DNA of 7,910 nt from Oscillospiraceae bacterium (GTDB taxonomy: Bacteria > Bacillota > Clostridia > Oscillospirales > UBA929): the NCBI GenBank assembly GCA_031289065.1, contig JAITQI010000042.1, positions 1 to 7,910 on the forward strand. Direction: 5' to 3'. Shown here one piece after another: positions 1-6,721 of the stretch (positions are counted from its first letter, which is position 1; each line of letters starts with the position of its first letter). Position numbers and translations under genes: made by a program. The notes below the pieces were generated by a model. The model ran no database searches, was not told the origin of the DNA, and saw only the letters and a program-made list of their open reading frames with translations.

Positions 1-259
1 GGACAAGCGCCTGGTGCTGGATTTGACCCTAGGGCGACTGACCGGGGCCTCGGCGGCGTTGCTCAGCGCGAAAAAGCACCGCTTTGTGTCCCTGGTGTCC
101 AAGCTGGACGCCCTCAGCCCGCTGGCCGTGCTCGCCCGGGGCTATGCCATCGCCGCCCGCCCGGACGGCGCGGTGGCCAAAGACGCCGCCCAACTGTCCC
201 CCGGCGACCGGCTGACCCTGCGCCTGATGCGCGGGACGGTCGGCTGCATTGTCGAGTAG
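1..259 (+). CDS. xseA: Exodeoxyribonuclease VII large subunit, C-terminal end (partial)
   Basis: The 3' end of the gene for the large, catalytic subunit of exonuclease VII, which degrades single-stranded DNA to oligonucleotides in the cytoplasm; the 5' part lies outside the window. The reading frame is open from base 2 and stops with TAG at 257-259. The visible ~85 residues contain the family's C-terminal signature SPLAVLARGYAIA followed by a small beta-rich tail ending in GCIVE, typical of XseA. Upstream of this is helical sequence (residues of the type LLSAKKHRFVSLVSKLDAL) matching the long coiled region that carries the small subunits. It is followed 19 bases later by xseB, the usual operon partner, which confirms the call. 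Confidence 0.93.
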   Translation, partial: DKRLVLDLTLGRLTGASAALLSAKKHRFVSLVSKLDALSPLAVLARGYAIAARPDGAVAKDAAQLSPGDRLTLRLMRGTVGCIVE

Positions 260-278
260 GGGAGTAAGGAGAAAAACC

Positions 279-527
279 GTGGAAAAGAAAACCCCATCCG
301 CCAAAATCCCGTCCTTTGAAAAATCGGTGGCTCGCCTGGACGAGTTGGTGGCCCGCCTGGAAAAGGGGGACGTCCCCCTGGACGACGCCCTCGCCCTGTT
401 CGAGGAGGGCTCCGCCCTGGTCAAAACCTGCCACACCCTGCTGGACACGGCCGAACAAAAGGTCATGCAGCTGACCAAAAACCCCGACGGGACGCCCGCC
501 TTCGTCCCGTTCGAGGAACAGGGCTGA
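279..527 (+). CDS. xseB: Exodeoxyribonuclease VII small subunit
   Basis: The 82-residue small subunit of exonuclease VII; several copies bind the helical arm of XseA and are needed for a functional enzyme. The protein is almost all helix, with the family pattern SFEKSVARLDELVARLEKG, then VPLDDALALFEEG and a final helix ending in AEQKV, and the normal length of about 75-85 residues. I choose the GTG at 279 because AAGGAG (266-271) sits 7 bases upstream and the protein then begins MEKKTPSAK; an in-frame TTG at 249 would overlap xseA and has no good SD. It is co-directional with xseA and ispA, the classic Bacillota order. Confidence 0.93.
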   Translation: MEKKTPSAKIPSFEKSVARLDELVARLEKGDVPLDDALALFEEGSALVKTCHTLLDTAEQKVMQLTKNPDGTPAFVPFEEQG

Positions 528-559
528 CCGATTCTCCGAATAAAAAAAGGGGGCGCGTT

Positions 560-1447
560 ATGGAACCCCAGACCCAATACGACCGATACATCGCGAACAT
601 CGAGGAAGGGCTGGACAGGTATCTGCCCAACGTGCAGATACCCCAGGCCAAGCTGCTCGACGCGATGCGCTACAGTGTCTTCGCCCCCGCCAAGCGTATC
701 CGCCCGGTGCTGACCCTGGCCTTCTGCGAGGCCCTGGGCGGGGAGGCGGCCCATGCGCTACCCTTCGCCTGCGCCGTGGAGATGATCCACACCTATTCCC
801 TCATCCACGACGACCTGCCCTGCATGGACGACGACGACCTGCGCCGGGGGCGGCCCAGCTGCCACAAGATGTTCGGCGAGGCCAGCGCCCTGCTGGCCGG
901 GGACGCCCTGCTCACCGCCGCCTTTGAAACCGTCCTCGATGAGGACTACATCCGGGGCGTCCCGCCGGACAGAGCGCTGGCGGCGGCCCATCGGATCGCC
1001 TGGGCCTCCGGGCTTTACGGCATGGCGGGCGGTCAGCTCCTCGACCTGGAATCCGAGACGCTGTCCCGGACGGCGGACGCCGCCGCCCAAATTTCCCTGC
1101 GCAAGACCGCAGCCCTCATCGACGCGGCCGTCATGGCGGGCGTCGAAGTGGCGGGAGCCGACCAGGCCCAGAAGGCCGCCGCCTCCAGCTACGCCCACTG
1201 CCTGGGCCTGGCCTTCCAGATACAGGACGACCTGCTAAACGCCGAGGGAGACAGCCGGGAGACCGGCAAGCCCGTGGGCACCGACACCACCCAAAACAAG
1301 CTGACATTCCTGTCCCTGCTGGGCCCGGAGGAGTGCCGCCGCCTCATCGCCGCCCTGACCGACGACGGGAAAAAATACCTCGCCCCCATCCCCAACCGCG
1401 AATTCCTCCTCTGGCTGGCCGATTGGCTCACCGGACGTTCCCGCTGA
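560..1447 (+). CDS. ispA: Short-chain prenyl diphosphate synthase (farnesyl/geranyl diphosphate synthase)
   Basis: A 295-residue all-helical trans-prenyltransferase that condenses isopentenyl diphosphate with dimethylallyl or geranyl diphosphate to give farnesyl (or geranylgeranyl) diphosphate, the precursor of undecaprenyl and quinone side chains. The first aspartate-rich motif is DDLPCMD (D84, D85, D90) with the bacterial two-residue insertion, followed by RRGRP at 95-99. The second motif reads FQIQDDLLN (D223, D224, N227), so the last acid of the usual DDxxD is Asn. KPVGTDTTQNKLT (237-249) is the conserved lysine region. AAGGGGG at 547-553 lies 6 bases before the ATG. It follows xseB, as in many Bacillota. 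Product chain length cannot be fixed from sequence alone, though length and the insertion favour an IspA-type C15 enzyme. Confidence 0.93.
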   Translation: MEPQTQYDRYIANIEEGLDRYLPNVQIPQAKLLDAMRYSVFAPAKRIRPVLTLAFCEALGGEAAHALPFACAVEMIHTYSLIHDDLPCMDDDDLRRGRPSCHKMFGEASALLAGDALLTAAFETVLDEDYIRGVPPDRALAAAHRIAWASGLYGMAGGQLLDLESETLSRTADAAAQISLRKTAALIDAAVMAGVEVAGADQAQKAAASSYAHCLGLAFQIQDDLLNAEGDSRETGKPVGTDTTQNKLTFLSLLGPEECRRLIAALTDDGKKYLAPIPNREFLLWLADWLTGRSR

Positions 1448-1458
1448 TACGGGAACGT
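1435..1458 (+). repeat. Perfect 9-bp inverted repeat over the ispA stop codon
   Basis: ACGTTCCCG (1435-1443) and CGGGAACGT (1450-1458) are exact reverse complements around a 6-base loop CTGATA that contains the ispA stop TGA (1445-1447). A G-U pair (1434/1459) can extend it. No T-run follows, and a good SD for tldD (AAGGAG, 1471-1476) comes 12 bases later, so this is not a standard intrinsic terminator. It may be an mRNA stem-loop that stabilises or separates the ispA and tldD messages, or a protein-binding site; the sequence does not say which. Confidence 0.6.
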
Positions 1459-1483
1459 TATCCCATACAAAAGGAGTGCTCAT

Positions 1484-2872
1484 ATGCTGGACAAACATCT
1501 GGTACAGGACGTGCTGACGGCGGCGCTCTCCACCGGCGGCGACTTCGCCGAACTCTTCGTGGAGAACAACGCCAAAAACAACATCGCCATGGTGGGCGGC
1601 GTCATCGAAAAGGCGCTGACCGGCGTGGACTACGGCGCGGGCCTGCGCATCTTCAACGGCACCAACGCCGTCTACGCCTACACCAACGACACCGCCCGTG
1701 AAAACCTCCTCCGGGTGGCCCTGGAAGCCGCCCGGGCCCTGAAGGGCACGCCCCATGTGACGGTTTTGCCCTTCGTGAAGCTGGCGTACCCGGTCGTCCA
1801 CGTCTTCCGCGACCTCCCCGGCGGGGACAAGTCCCGACTGGCCGGGATGCTCAAAACCGCCTCGGACGCCGCCAAAGCGGTCGGCCCCGTGATTGCCCAA
1901 ACCTCGGGACAGTATACCGACAGCATACAGGATGTGCTCATCGCCAACTCCGAAGGGCTGTGGGCCGAAGACCGGCGGGTTTACACCCGGCTGAGCTTCC
2001 AGGCCGTGGCCGCCAACGAGACGGAGAAGCAGACCGCCAGCTTCAGCCCCGGCTGCCTCAGCGGCCTGGAATTCTACGAGGGGTTTGACTGGAAGACGAT
2101 GGGCGCCCAAGCCGCCGAGACCGCCGCCACCATGCTGTCCGCCCCCGTCGCCCCCTCCGGCAAGATGCCGGTGGTCATCGGCCCCGGTTTCGGCGGGGTG
2201 ATTCTCCATGAGGCCTGTGTGCATTCCCTGGAGGCCACCTTCATCGCCAAGGGCGCGTCGGTCTTCTGCGGCAAGCTCGGTCAGCCCATCGCCTCGGAAA
2301 TCGTCACCGCCGTGGACGACGGCACCATGCCCAACGAGTGGGGCTCCCTCCACATCGACGACGAGGGTACGCCCACCAAGCGCAACGTCCTGGTGGAAAA
2401 CGGCGTCCTGAAAACCTACCTGGTGGACAGGCTGAACGGCCTGAAAATGGGGACGCCCTCCACCGGCAGCGCCCGGCGGGAATCCTACCGCTACGCCCCC
2501 ACCTCCCGCATGACCAACACCTTCTTCGCGCCCAGCGAGGGCGTCACAACCCCCGAGGACGTCGTCGCCGCCACCGATTACGGCCTCTACGCCAAAAAGA
2601 TGGGCGGCGGTAGCGTCAACCCGGCCACCGGCGAATTCAATTTCGCGGTGGAGGAGGCCTACCTCATCCGGGGCGGCAAAGTGGCCGGGCCGGTGCGCGG
2701 GGCGACCCTCATCGGCCGGGGCAGCGAGGTGCTGATGAACATCGACCGGATCGCCTCCGCCGACTGGTCTCAGGCCCAGGGCATGTGCGGCTCCCTGTCC
2801 GGCAGCGTCCCCACCAACGTGGGTCAACCCACCATCCGGGTGTCTGAAATGATTGTGGGAGGGAGAGGCTGA
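1484..2872 (+). CDS. tldD: TldD, catalytic subunit of the TldD/TldE metalloprotease
   Basis: A 462-residue member of the TldD/PmbA (U62) family. In characterised cases TldD and TldE form a heterodimer in the cytoplasm that degrades unfolded peptides, matures microcin B17 and helps remove the CcdA antitoxin. The metal site is visible: GGVILHEACVH places HExxxH at 242-247, and the C-terminal GMCG motif supplies Cys435, the expected third metal ligand. Other family blocks are WGSLHIDDEGTP (286-297), YAPTSRMTNTF (337-347) and the tail SVPTNVGQP (441-449). In the motif, Val246 stands where relatives I recall usually have Gly (HEACGH). Start ATG with AAGGAG (1471-1476) 7 bases upstream. tldE follows with one base between stop and start, indicating translational coupling. 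No RiPP precursor or toxin-antitoxin gene is seen nearby, so the substrate is unknown. Confidence 0.93.
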   Translation: MLDKHLVQDVLTAALSTGGDFAELFVENNAKNNIAMVGGVIEKALTGVDYGAGLRIFNGTNAVYAYTNDTARENLLRVALEAARALKGTPHVTVLPFVKLAYPVVHVFRDLPGGDKSRLAGMLKTASDAAKAVGPVIAQTSGQYTDSIQDVLIANSEGLWAEDRRVYTRLSFQAVAANETEKQTASFSPGCLSGLEFYEGFDWKTMGAQAAETAATMLSAPVAPSGKMPVVIGPGFGGVILHEACVHSLEATFIAKGASVFCGKLGQPIASEIVTAVDDGTMPNEWGSLHIDDEGTPTKRNVLVENGVLKTYLVDRLNGLKMGTPSTGSARRESYRYAPTSRMTNTFFAPSEGVTTPEDVVAATDYGLYAKKMGGGSVNPATGEFNFAVEEAYLIRGGKVAGPVRGATLIGRGSEVLMNIDRIASADWSQAQGMCGSLSGSVPTNVGQPTIRVSEMIVGGRG

Positions 2873-2873
2873 C

Positions 2874-4235
2874 ATGAGTATCGACTTCAACGCCTTCAAG
2901 GAGAATCTGTTCGCCCAGGCCAAACAGGCCGGTTTCTCCGACTGCGAAATTTATTATACCAACGAGTCCTCCCTGACGGTGAACGTCTTCGAGGGGGAAG
3001 TCTCCGAGTACAAGAGCGCCGGGGAGGCCGGGCTGTCCTTCCGGGGCCGCCTGGGGGACAAGATGGGCTACGCCTATTCGGAAAAGCTCAGCGACGAGGT
3101 CATCCCCTTCCTGGTGGAAAACGCCCGGCAAAACGCCGGGATCATCGAGGACGAGGACATTGAGGAATTTTACCCCGGCGTCGGCCCCTATGAAACCCCG
3201 GCCCTGTACAACAAAGCCCTCGCCGCCGTGACTCCCGCCCAAAAGATCGAGGCCGCCCTGACGCTGGACAAGGCCACCCGCCGAGCCGACCCCCGGGTGG
3301 AGTCGGTGGACTATTGCAGCGTAATCACCCAAACCGGGCAGCTCTTTATCGCCAACACCCTGGGTCTGAACCTCACGGAAACCGCCAACGCCCTGGTCTC
3401 CTACGCCGAGGCCCGCGCCGCGGAAAACGGGCAGGTCAAAACCGGCTTCGGGATACACACGGGCGACAGCTGGAGCGATTTCGACCCCGCCGCCGCCGGC
3501 GAGAAAGCCGCCCAGAAGGCTGTGTCCCTCCTGGGGGCCAAAAGCGTACCCACAGGCAAATACCGCGTCGTCATCAAAAACGAGGACATGAGCGAACTGC
3601 TCCAGGCGTTCTGGAGCGTGTTTTCCGCCGAGGCCGCCCAAAAGGGGTTTTCCTTGCTCAAGGGCAAGGTCGGAACCAAAATCGCCTCCGAGGCCGTCAC
3701 CCTGCGGGACGACGCCCTGCGCCCCGGCTGGCTGGGCAGCGCCGGGTTTGACGGCGAGGGCGTGCCCACCCAAAACAAGGCCGTCATCGAAAACGGCGTC
3801 CTCAAAACCTTCCTGCACAACCTGAAAACCGCCCGCAAGGACGCCGCCGCCCCCACCGGCAACGGCTTCCGCGCCTCCTTCAAATCCTCCGTGGGCGTTC
3901 GCCCCACCAACCTCTACCTCGCCCCCGGCGACGGCTCCTATGACGGCCTCCTCGCCGAAATGGGGGACGGTCTGGTCATCGCCAATTTCAGCGGCCTGCA
4001 CGCGGGCGCCAACAGCACCTCGGGGGACTTCTCCCTGATCGCCTCAGGCTGGCTGGTGGAAAAGGGCGTCCCGGTGCGCCCCGTCGAGCAGATCACCGTC
4101 GCCGGCAACTTCTTCACGCTGCTCCAAAACGTCGTCAGCCTGAGCGACGATCTGTTTATGGGACCGCCCTCCGGCGGCGTCTTCGGCGCGCCCAGCGTCT
4201 ACGCGGGCGAACTGAACGTCTCGGGCGAGGGCTGA
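2874..4235 (+). CDS. tldE: TldE/PmbA, non-catalytic partner of TldD
   Basis: A 453-residue TldD/PmbA family protein, the second subunit of the TldD/TldE protease. It shares the family fold with its neighbour (for example VPTQNKAVIENGVLKTFLHN at 297-316 parallels a stretch of TldD) but has no HExxxH motif, as expected for TldE, which shapes the substrate tunnel and does not bind the metal. The hallmark SGLHAGANSTSGDFSLIASG occurs at 373-392. I place the start at ATG 2874, one base after the tldD stop, with GGGAGG at 2857-2862; an in-frame TTG at 2853 lies inside tldD and is less likely. The product often carries the name PmbA. Confidence 0.92.
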   Translation: MSIDFNAFKENLFAQAKQAGFSDCEIYYTNESSLTVNVFEGEVSEYKSAGEAGLSFRGRLGDKMGYAYSEKLSDEVIPFLVENARQNAGIIEDEDIEEFYPGVGPYETPALYNKALAAVTPAQKIEAALTLDKATRRADPRVESVDYCSVITQTGQLFIANTLGLNLTETANALVSYAEARAAENGQVKTGFGIHTGDSWSDFDPAAAGEKAAQKAVSLLGAKSVPTGKYRVVIKNEDMSELLQAFWSVFSAEAAQKGFSLLKGKVGTKIASEAVTLRDDALRPGWLGSAGFDGEGVPTQNKAVIENGVLKTFLHNLKTARKDAAAPTGNGFRASFKSSVGVRPTNLYLAPGDGSYDGLLAEMGDGLVIANFSGLHAGANSTSGDFSLIASGWLVEKGVPVRPVEQITVAGNFFTLLQNVVSLSDDLFMGPPSGGVFGAPSVYAGELNVSGEG

Positions 4236-4250
4236 TTTGGGGGCGGAAGG

Positions 4251-5102
4251 ATGACGGCAAAGCGTCGGTGCCCCCGCCGGACGGCGGTGATCGCGGCGGC
4301 CGCCGTGGCCGTCTGTGCCCTCGCCCTGGCGGGGTTTCTCCTTGGCCTGTTCGGCGGGCGGGGCGGCACCCACGAGCTTCGGGTGCTGCTGTATCACAAC
4401 ATCATCTCCGGCGAGGGGGGCGACGAGAACAACACCCCCCTCGCGGACTTCAAACGGGACATGCAAACCCTTAGCGAGGGCGGCTATCACCCGGTGAGCG
4501 TCGCCGACCTCGAGGCCTATGTCGGGCAGGGCGCCGAACTGCCGGAAAACGCCGTGCTGATCCGGTTTGACGACGGCTATCTCAGCAACTATGAGCTGGC
4601 CTATCCGGTGCTGAAAGAATACGGCTATAAGGCGGTCATCTTCGCCATCGGCGTATCGGTGGGGCACACCACATACAAAGACACACAGACGCCGATCATC
4701 CCCCATTTCACCTATGAACAGGCCCGGGAGATGACCGAAAGCGGCCTCATTGAGGTGCAAAGCCACACCTATGACATGCACCAGGTCAAACCACTGGACG
4801 GCGAAAACTGCCGTCAGGGCATCCTGCCCATGGACGGGGAGAGCGACGCCGACTACGCGGAAACCCTCCGCGCTGACTTTGCGCACTCCCGGGCCGAATT
4901 GGAAAGCGCCACCGGCCAAGCGGTCACCGCCTTGGCCTACCCCTACGGCTTGCACGGAGAACTGACCGAGGACGTCCTGAAACAGGCGGGCGTGACGGTG
5001 ACCTTCATCATCGAAAAAGGCGTGAACACGCTGACGGAAGGCGTCCCCCAAAGCCTATACAACCTGAAAGTCAGCACCGTGGGCTCCCTCGCCCAGGGGT
5101 AA
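4251..5102 (+). CDS. Membrane-anchored polysaccharide deacetylase (NodB homology domain, PgaB/IcaB-like)
   Basis: A 283-residue carbohydrate esterase family 4 protein. A basic N-terminus (MTAKRRCPRR) precedes one hydrophobic segment (about 12-36), so the enzyme domain should sit outside the membrane. The domain opens with LLYHNI (46-51), then the first catalytic motif IRFDDGY (104-110; D107 base, D108 metal ligand), SHTYDMH (171-177; H172 and H177) and AYPYG (229-233). The five-residue spacing of the two histidines matches PgaB/IcaB enzymes that remove N-acetyl groups from poly-N-acetylglucosamine; most peptidoglycan deacetylases have four. The natural substrate is not proved: cell-wall glycan or a secreted polysaccharide are both possible. 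The GGAAGG just before the ATG is unusually close, so the effective SD may be GGGGGCGG further upstream. The next gene encodes a likely membrane glycosyltransferase, in keeping with a role in surface glycans. Confidence 0.85.
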   Translation: MTAKRRCPRRTAVIAAAAVAVCALALAGFLLGLFGGRGGTHELRVLLYHNIISGEGGDENNTPLADFKRDMQTLSEGGYHPVSVADLEAYVGQGAELPENAVLIRFDDGYLSNYELAYPVLKEYGYKAVIFAIGVSVGHTTYKDTQTPIIPHFTYEQAREMTESGLIEVQSHTYDMHQVKPLDGENCRQGILPMDGESDADYAETLRADFAHSRAELESATGQAVTALAYPYGLHGELTEDVLKQAGVTVTFIIEKGVNTLTEGVPQSLYNLKVSTVGSLAQG

Positions 5103-5130
5103 AAAACGGTGCGAAAAACCGAGGTGCGAA

Positions 5131-6600
5131 ATGTCCTCACGTAAATGGCTTGACAAACGTCGCCTGTGTATCCTCCTGTTCTTTTTCACGGCGGCGGCTC
5201 TCTTCGCGGCGGTCTTATTTGTCGAACCCGTGGTGGGCGTGTCGGATCAGAACGATTTCGCCCGGGTCATGTACGGCGTCGCCAACCCGGATCAGGAACA
5301 TTTTTACGAGACCCAGTTTACCCAAATCATTCTTCCGACCTACAACTATAAGCCCTTTCCGCTCAGCGCCCTCATCCCCGGCAAAGCCGAATCCCAGGTC
5401 TGGTTTGTCTTGGCCGCCCGTATGCTGTCCAAACTGCTGGGGTACGGCATGTTTCAAATGTGGATATACGCCTCTCTCCTGGGGCTTTGCTACATCGCTT
5501 CCCTCACGCTGCTGTACGCCGCCCTGTTTCCCAAGCAGGCGGCCCACGGCGCGGCGCTGGGCGTTCTTTTGCTGTTCTTTTTTCTGGACGGCCGCTGGGT
5601 CATGTGGTTTAACAGTCTCTACGGGGAACCCGTGGTGTTCACAGGCCTGATCCTGACCCTGGCCGCCTTCTTCAAAGCCCGCGGGGAACACAAAGTGATC
5701 TGGGCCGTCTTGTTCGGCGCGGGCTGTTTTATCATGGCCTGCGCGAAGCTCCAGGCCATCGCCCTGTTGCTGCCTGCCGGGATGCTGGCCGCCTATCTCC
5801 TTTGGCGCTATCTGCGCGAAAAAAAGTATGCGGGCGCGGCGGCGTTGGCGGCGTGTCTCGCCGTTGTCGTGTTTTCTTGTCTGGGGGTCTACGGCAAGGT
5901 CAACGGCAACTACAGCCGGGAGACCAACTACCAAAGCCTGATGACCGGCGTTTTGGTTGACGCCGACAACCCGTTGGCCGTCCTGGCGGACTTTGGCCTC
6001 GACCCGGCGCTGGCGGGGGACATCGGGAAAAACGCCTATCTTCAAGCCGAGGAATATGAATTCGGCCAACCCAGTTCCACCCGTGTGCGGACGGAGTTCG
6101 CGGGCAAGGTTGACAACCAGTCCCTGACGCGCTACCATCTGACGCATCCCCGCGCCCTGCTCAAGGGGCTTGTCTGGAGCGCCGAGCACGCGCTGATCAG
6201 TTCCACCCAAAAGGACTACACCTCCGGCAAGGCGTTGGGCATCCACCCCGCCGGAACGCCGGTGACCCGGGATCATCATCGGTTTACGCTGTGGTCCTCT
6301 CTGCGTCAGTCCCTGCCCCATTCCTTCCCCTTCTTGGTCATCGTCCTCTTCCTCGCCCTCGCCGCTGGCGGATGGATGCTGAAAAAAAGAATGACCGCCC
6401 ACGCGATCGCGCTGTTCGCGGCGGCGGCGGGGGGCGTCCTGCAGTTCGTCATGCCCTACATGTTCAACGGCCGCTGCGACACCGCCAAACAGCTCCTGGT
6501 GTTCACCTTCCTCTTTGACCTCATCATCTTCGCCCTCGTCCTCTTCGCGGCCCGCGCCGCGAAGACAATCCCGCGCCGCGCCCGTCAGCCCAAAAAATAA
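5131..6600 (+). CDS. Polytopic membrane protein, probable GT-C type glycosyltransferase (WsfD-like)
   Basis: A 489-residue protein with about ten hydrophobic segments: roughly 11-31, 110-130, 140-153, 166-182, 189-204, 207-225, 234-254, 396-415, 422-440 and 453-474. A long soluble stretch lies between residues 255 and 395. The first outer loop holds the acidic motif SDQNDFARVMYG (38-49), the position where GT-C enzymes that use lipid-linked sugars keep their catalytic aspartate. A second conserved-looking block is WFNSLYGEPVVF (159-170). The arrangement resembles proteins named WsfD, assigned to S-layer glycan assembly, but I recall that similarity from general appearance and cannot test it. 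GAGG (5121-5124) lies 6 bases before the ATG. It follows the deacetylase by 28 bases and is probably co-transcribed with it. The C-terminus is strongly basic (PRRARQPKK), so likely cytoplasmic. Confidence 0.6.
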   Translation: MSSRKWLDKRRLCILLFFFTAAALFAAVLFVEPVVGVSDQNDFARVMYGVANPDQEHFYETQFTQIILPTYNYKPFPLSALIPGKAESQVWFVLAARMLSKLLGYGMFQMWIYASLLGLCYIASLTLLYAALFPKQAAHGAALGVLLLFFFLDGRWVMWFNSLYGEPVVFTGLILTLAAFFKARGEHKVIWAVLFGAGCFIMACAKLQAIALLLPAGMLAAYLLWRYLREKKYAGAAALAACLAVVVFSCLGVYGKVNGNYSRETNYQSLMTGVLVDADNPLAVLADFGLDPALAGDIGKNAYLQAEEYEFGQPSSTRVRTEFAGKVDNQSLTRYHLTHPRALLKGLVWSAEHALISSTQKDYTSGKALGIHPAGTPVTRDHHRFTLWSSLRQSLPHSFPFLVIVLFLALAAGGWMLKKRMTAHAIALFAAAAGGVLQFVMPYMFNGRCDTAKQLLVFTFLFDLIIFALVLFAARAAKTIPRRARQPKK

Positions 6601-6686
6601 AACGCCATCAAGCAAGGTGACTGCTATGTTATGGTGGGCAATTCATCTTGCATTTTTCAATTTTTCGCCTTCTCATCCGTCATGCC
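6601..6686 (+). other. AT-rich spacer before the OLE promoter
   Basis: This short spacer is AT-rich with T-runs (6653-6657, 6661-6665), in sharp contrast to the GC-rich genes on either side. A weak 4-bp hairpin (6638-6641 with 6648-6651) followed by T-rich sequence might act as a leaky terminator for the upstream unit, but it is too short to call. The high AT content may serve as an UP-element-like region for the promoter that follows. Confidence 0.4.
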
Positions 6687-6715
6687 TTGCATATCCTCGT
6701 GACATATGCTATAAT
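6687..6715 (+). promoter_or_regulatory. Strong extended -10 promoter driving the OLE RNA
   Basis: The -35 box is TTGCAT (6687-6692), then 17 bases, then a perfect TATAAT (6710-6715). The TG at 6707-6708 completes the extended -10 element TGCTATAAT. This fits the housekeeping sigma factor. The expected transcription start is about 6721-6723, which coincides with the 5' end of the long terminal helix of the RNA. It gives the RNA, and probably oapA, transcription independent of the upstream operon. Confidence 0.85.
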
Positions 6716-6721
6716 ATTATA

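Noticed and set aside
1235..2923. 562-codon minus-strand frame (and similar long antisense frames at 2709-4001, 4044-5051 and 5215-6615)
   Set aside because: Mirror frames of high-GC genes rich in Gly, His, Val and Gln. The plus-strand genes here have clear families and motifs.
1484..4235. A RiPP cluster around tldD/tldE
   Set aside because: No precursor peptide, cyclase, radical SAM enzyme or exporter gene nearby; the pair looks like the general housekeeping form.
6638..6665. Possible intrinsic terminator after the glycosyltransferase-like gene
   Set aside because: The stem is only 4 bp (GCAA/TTGC) with AT pairs; too weak to call.
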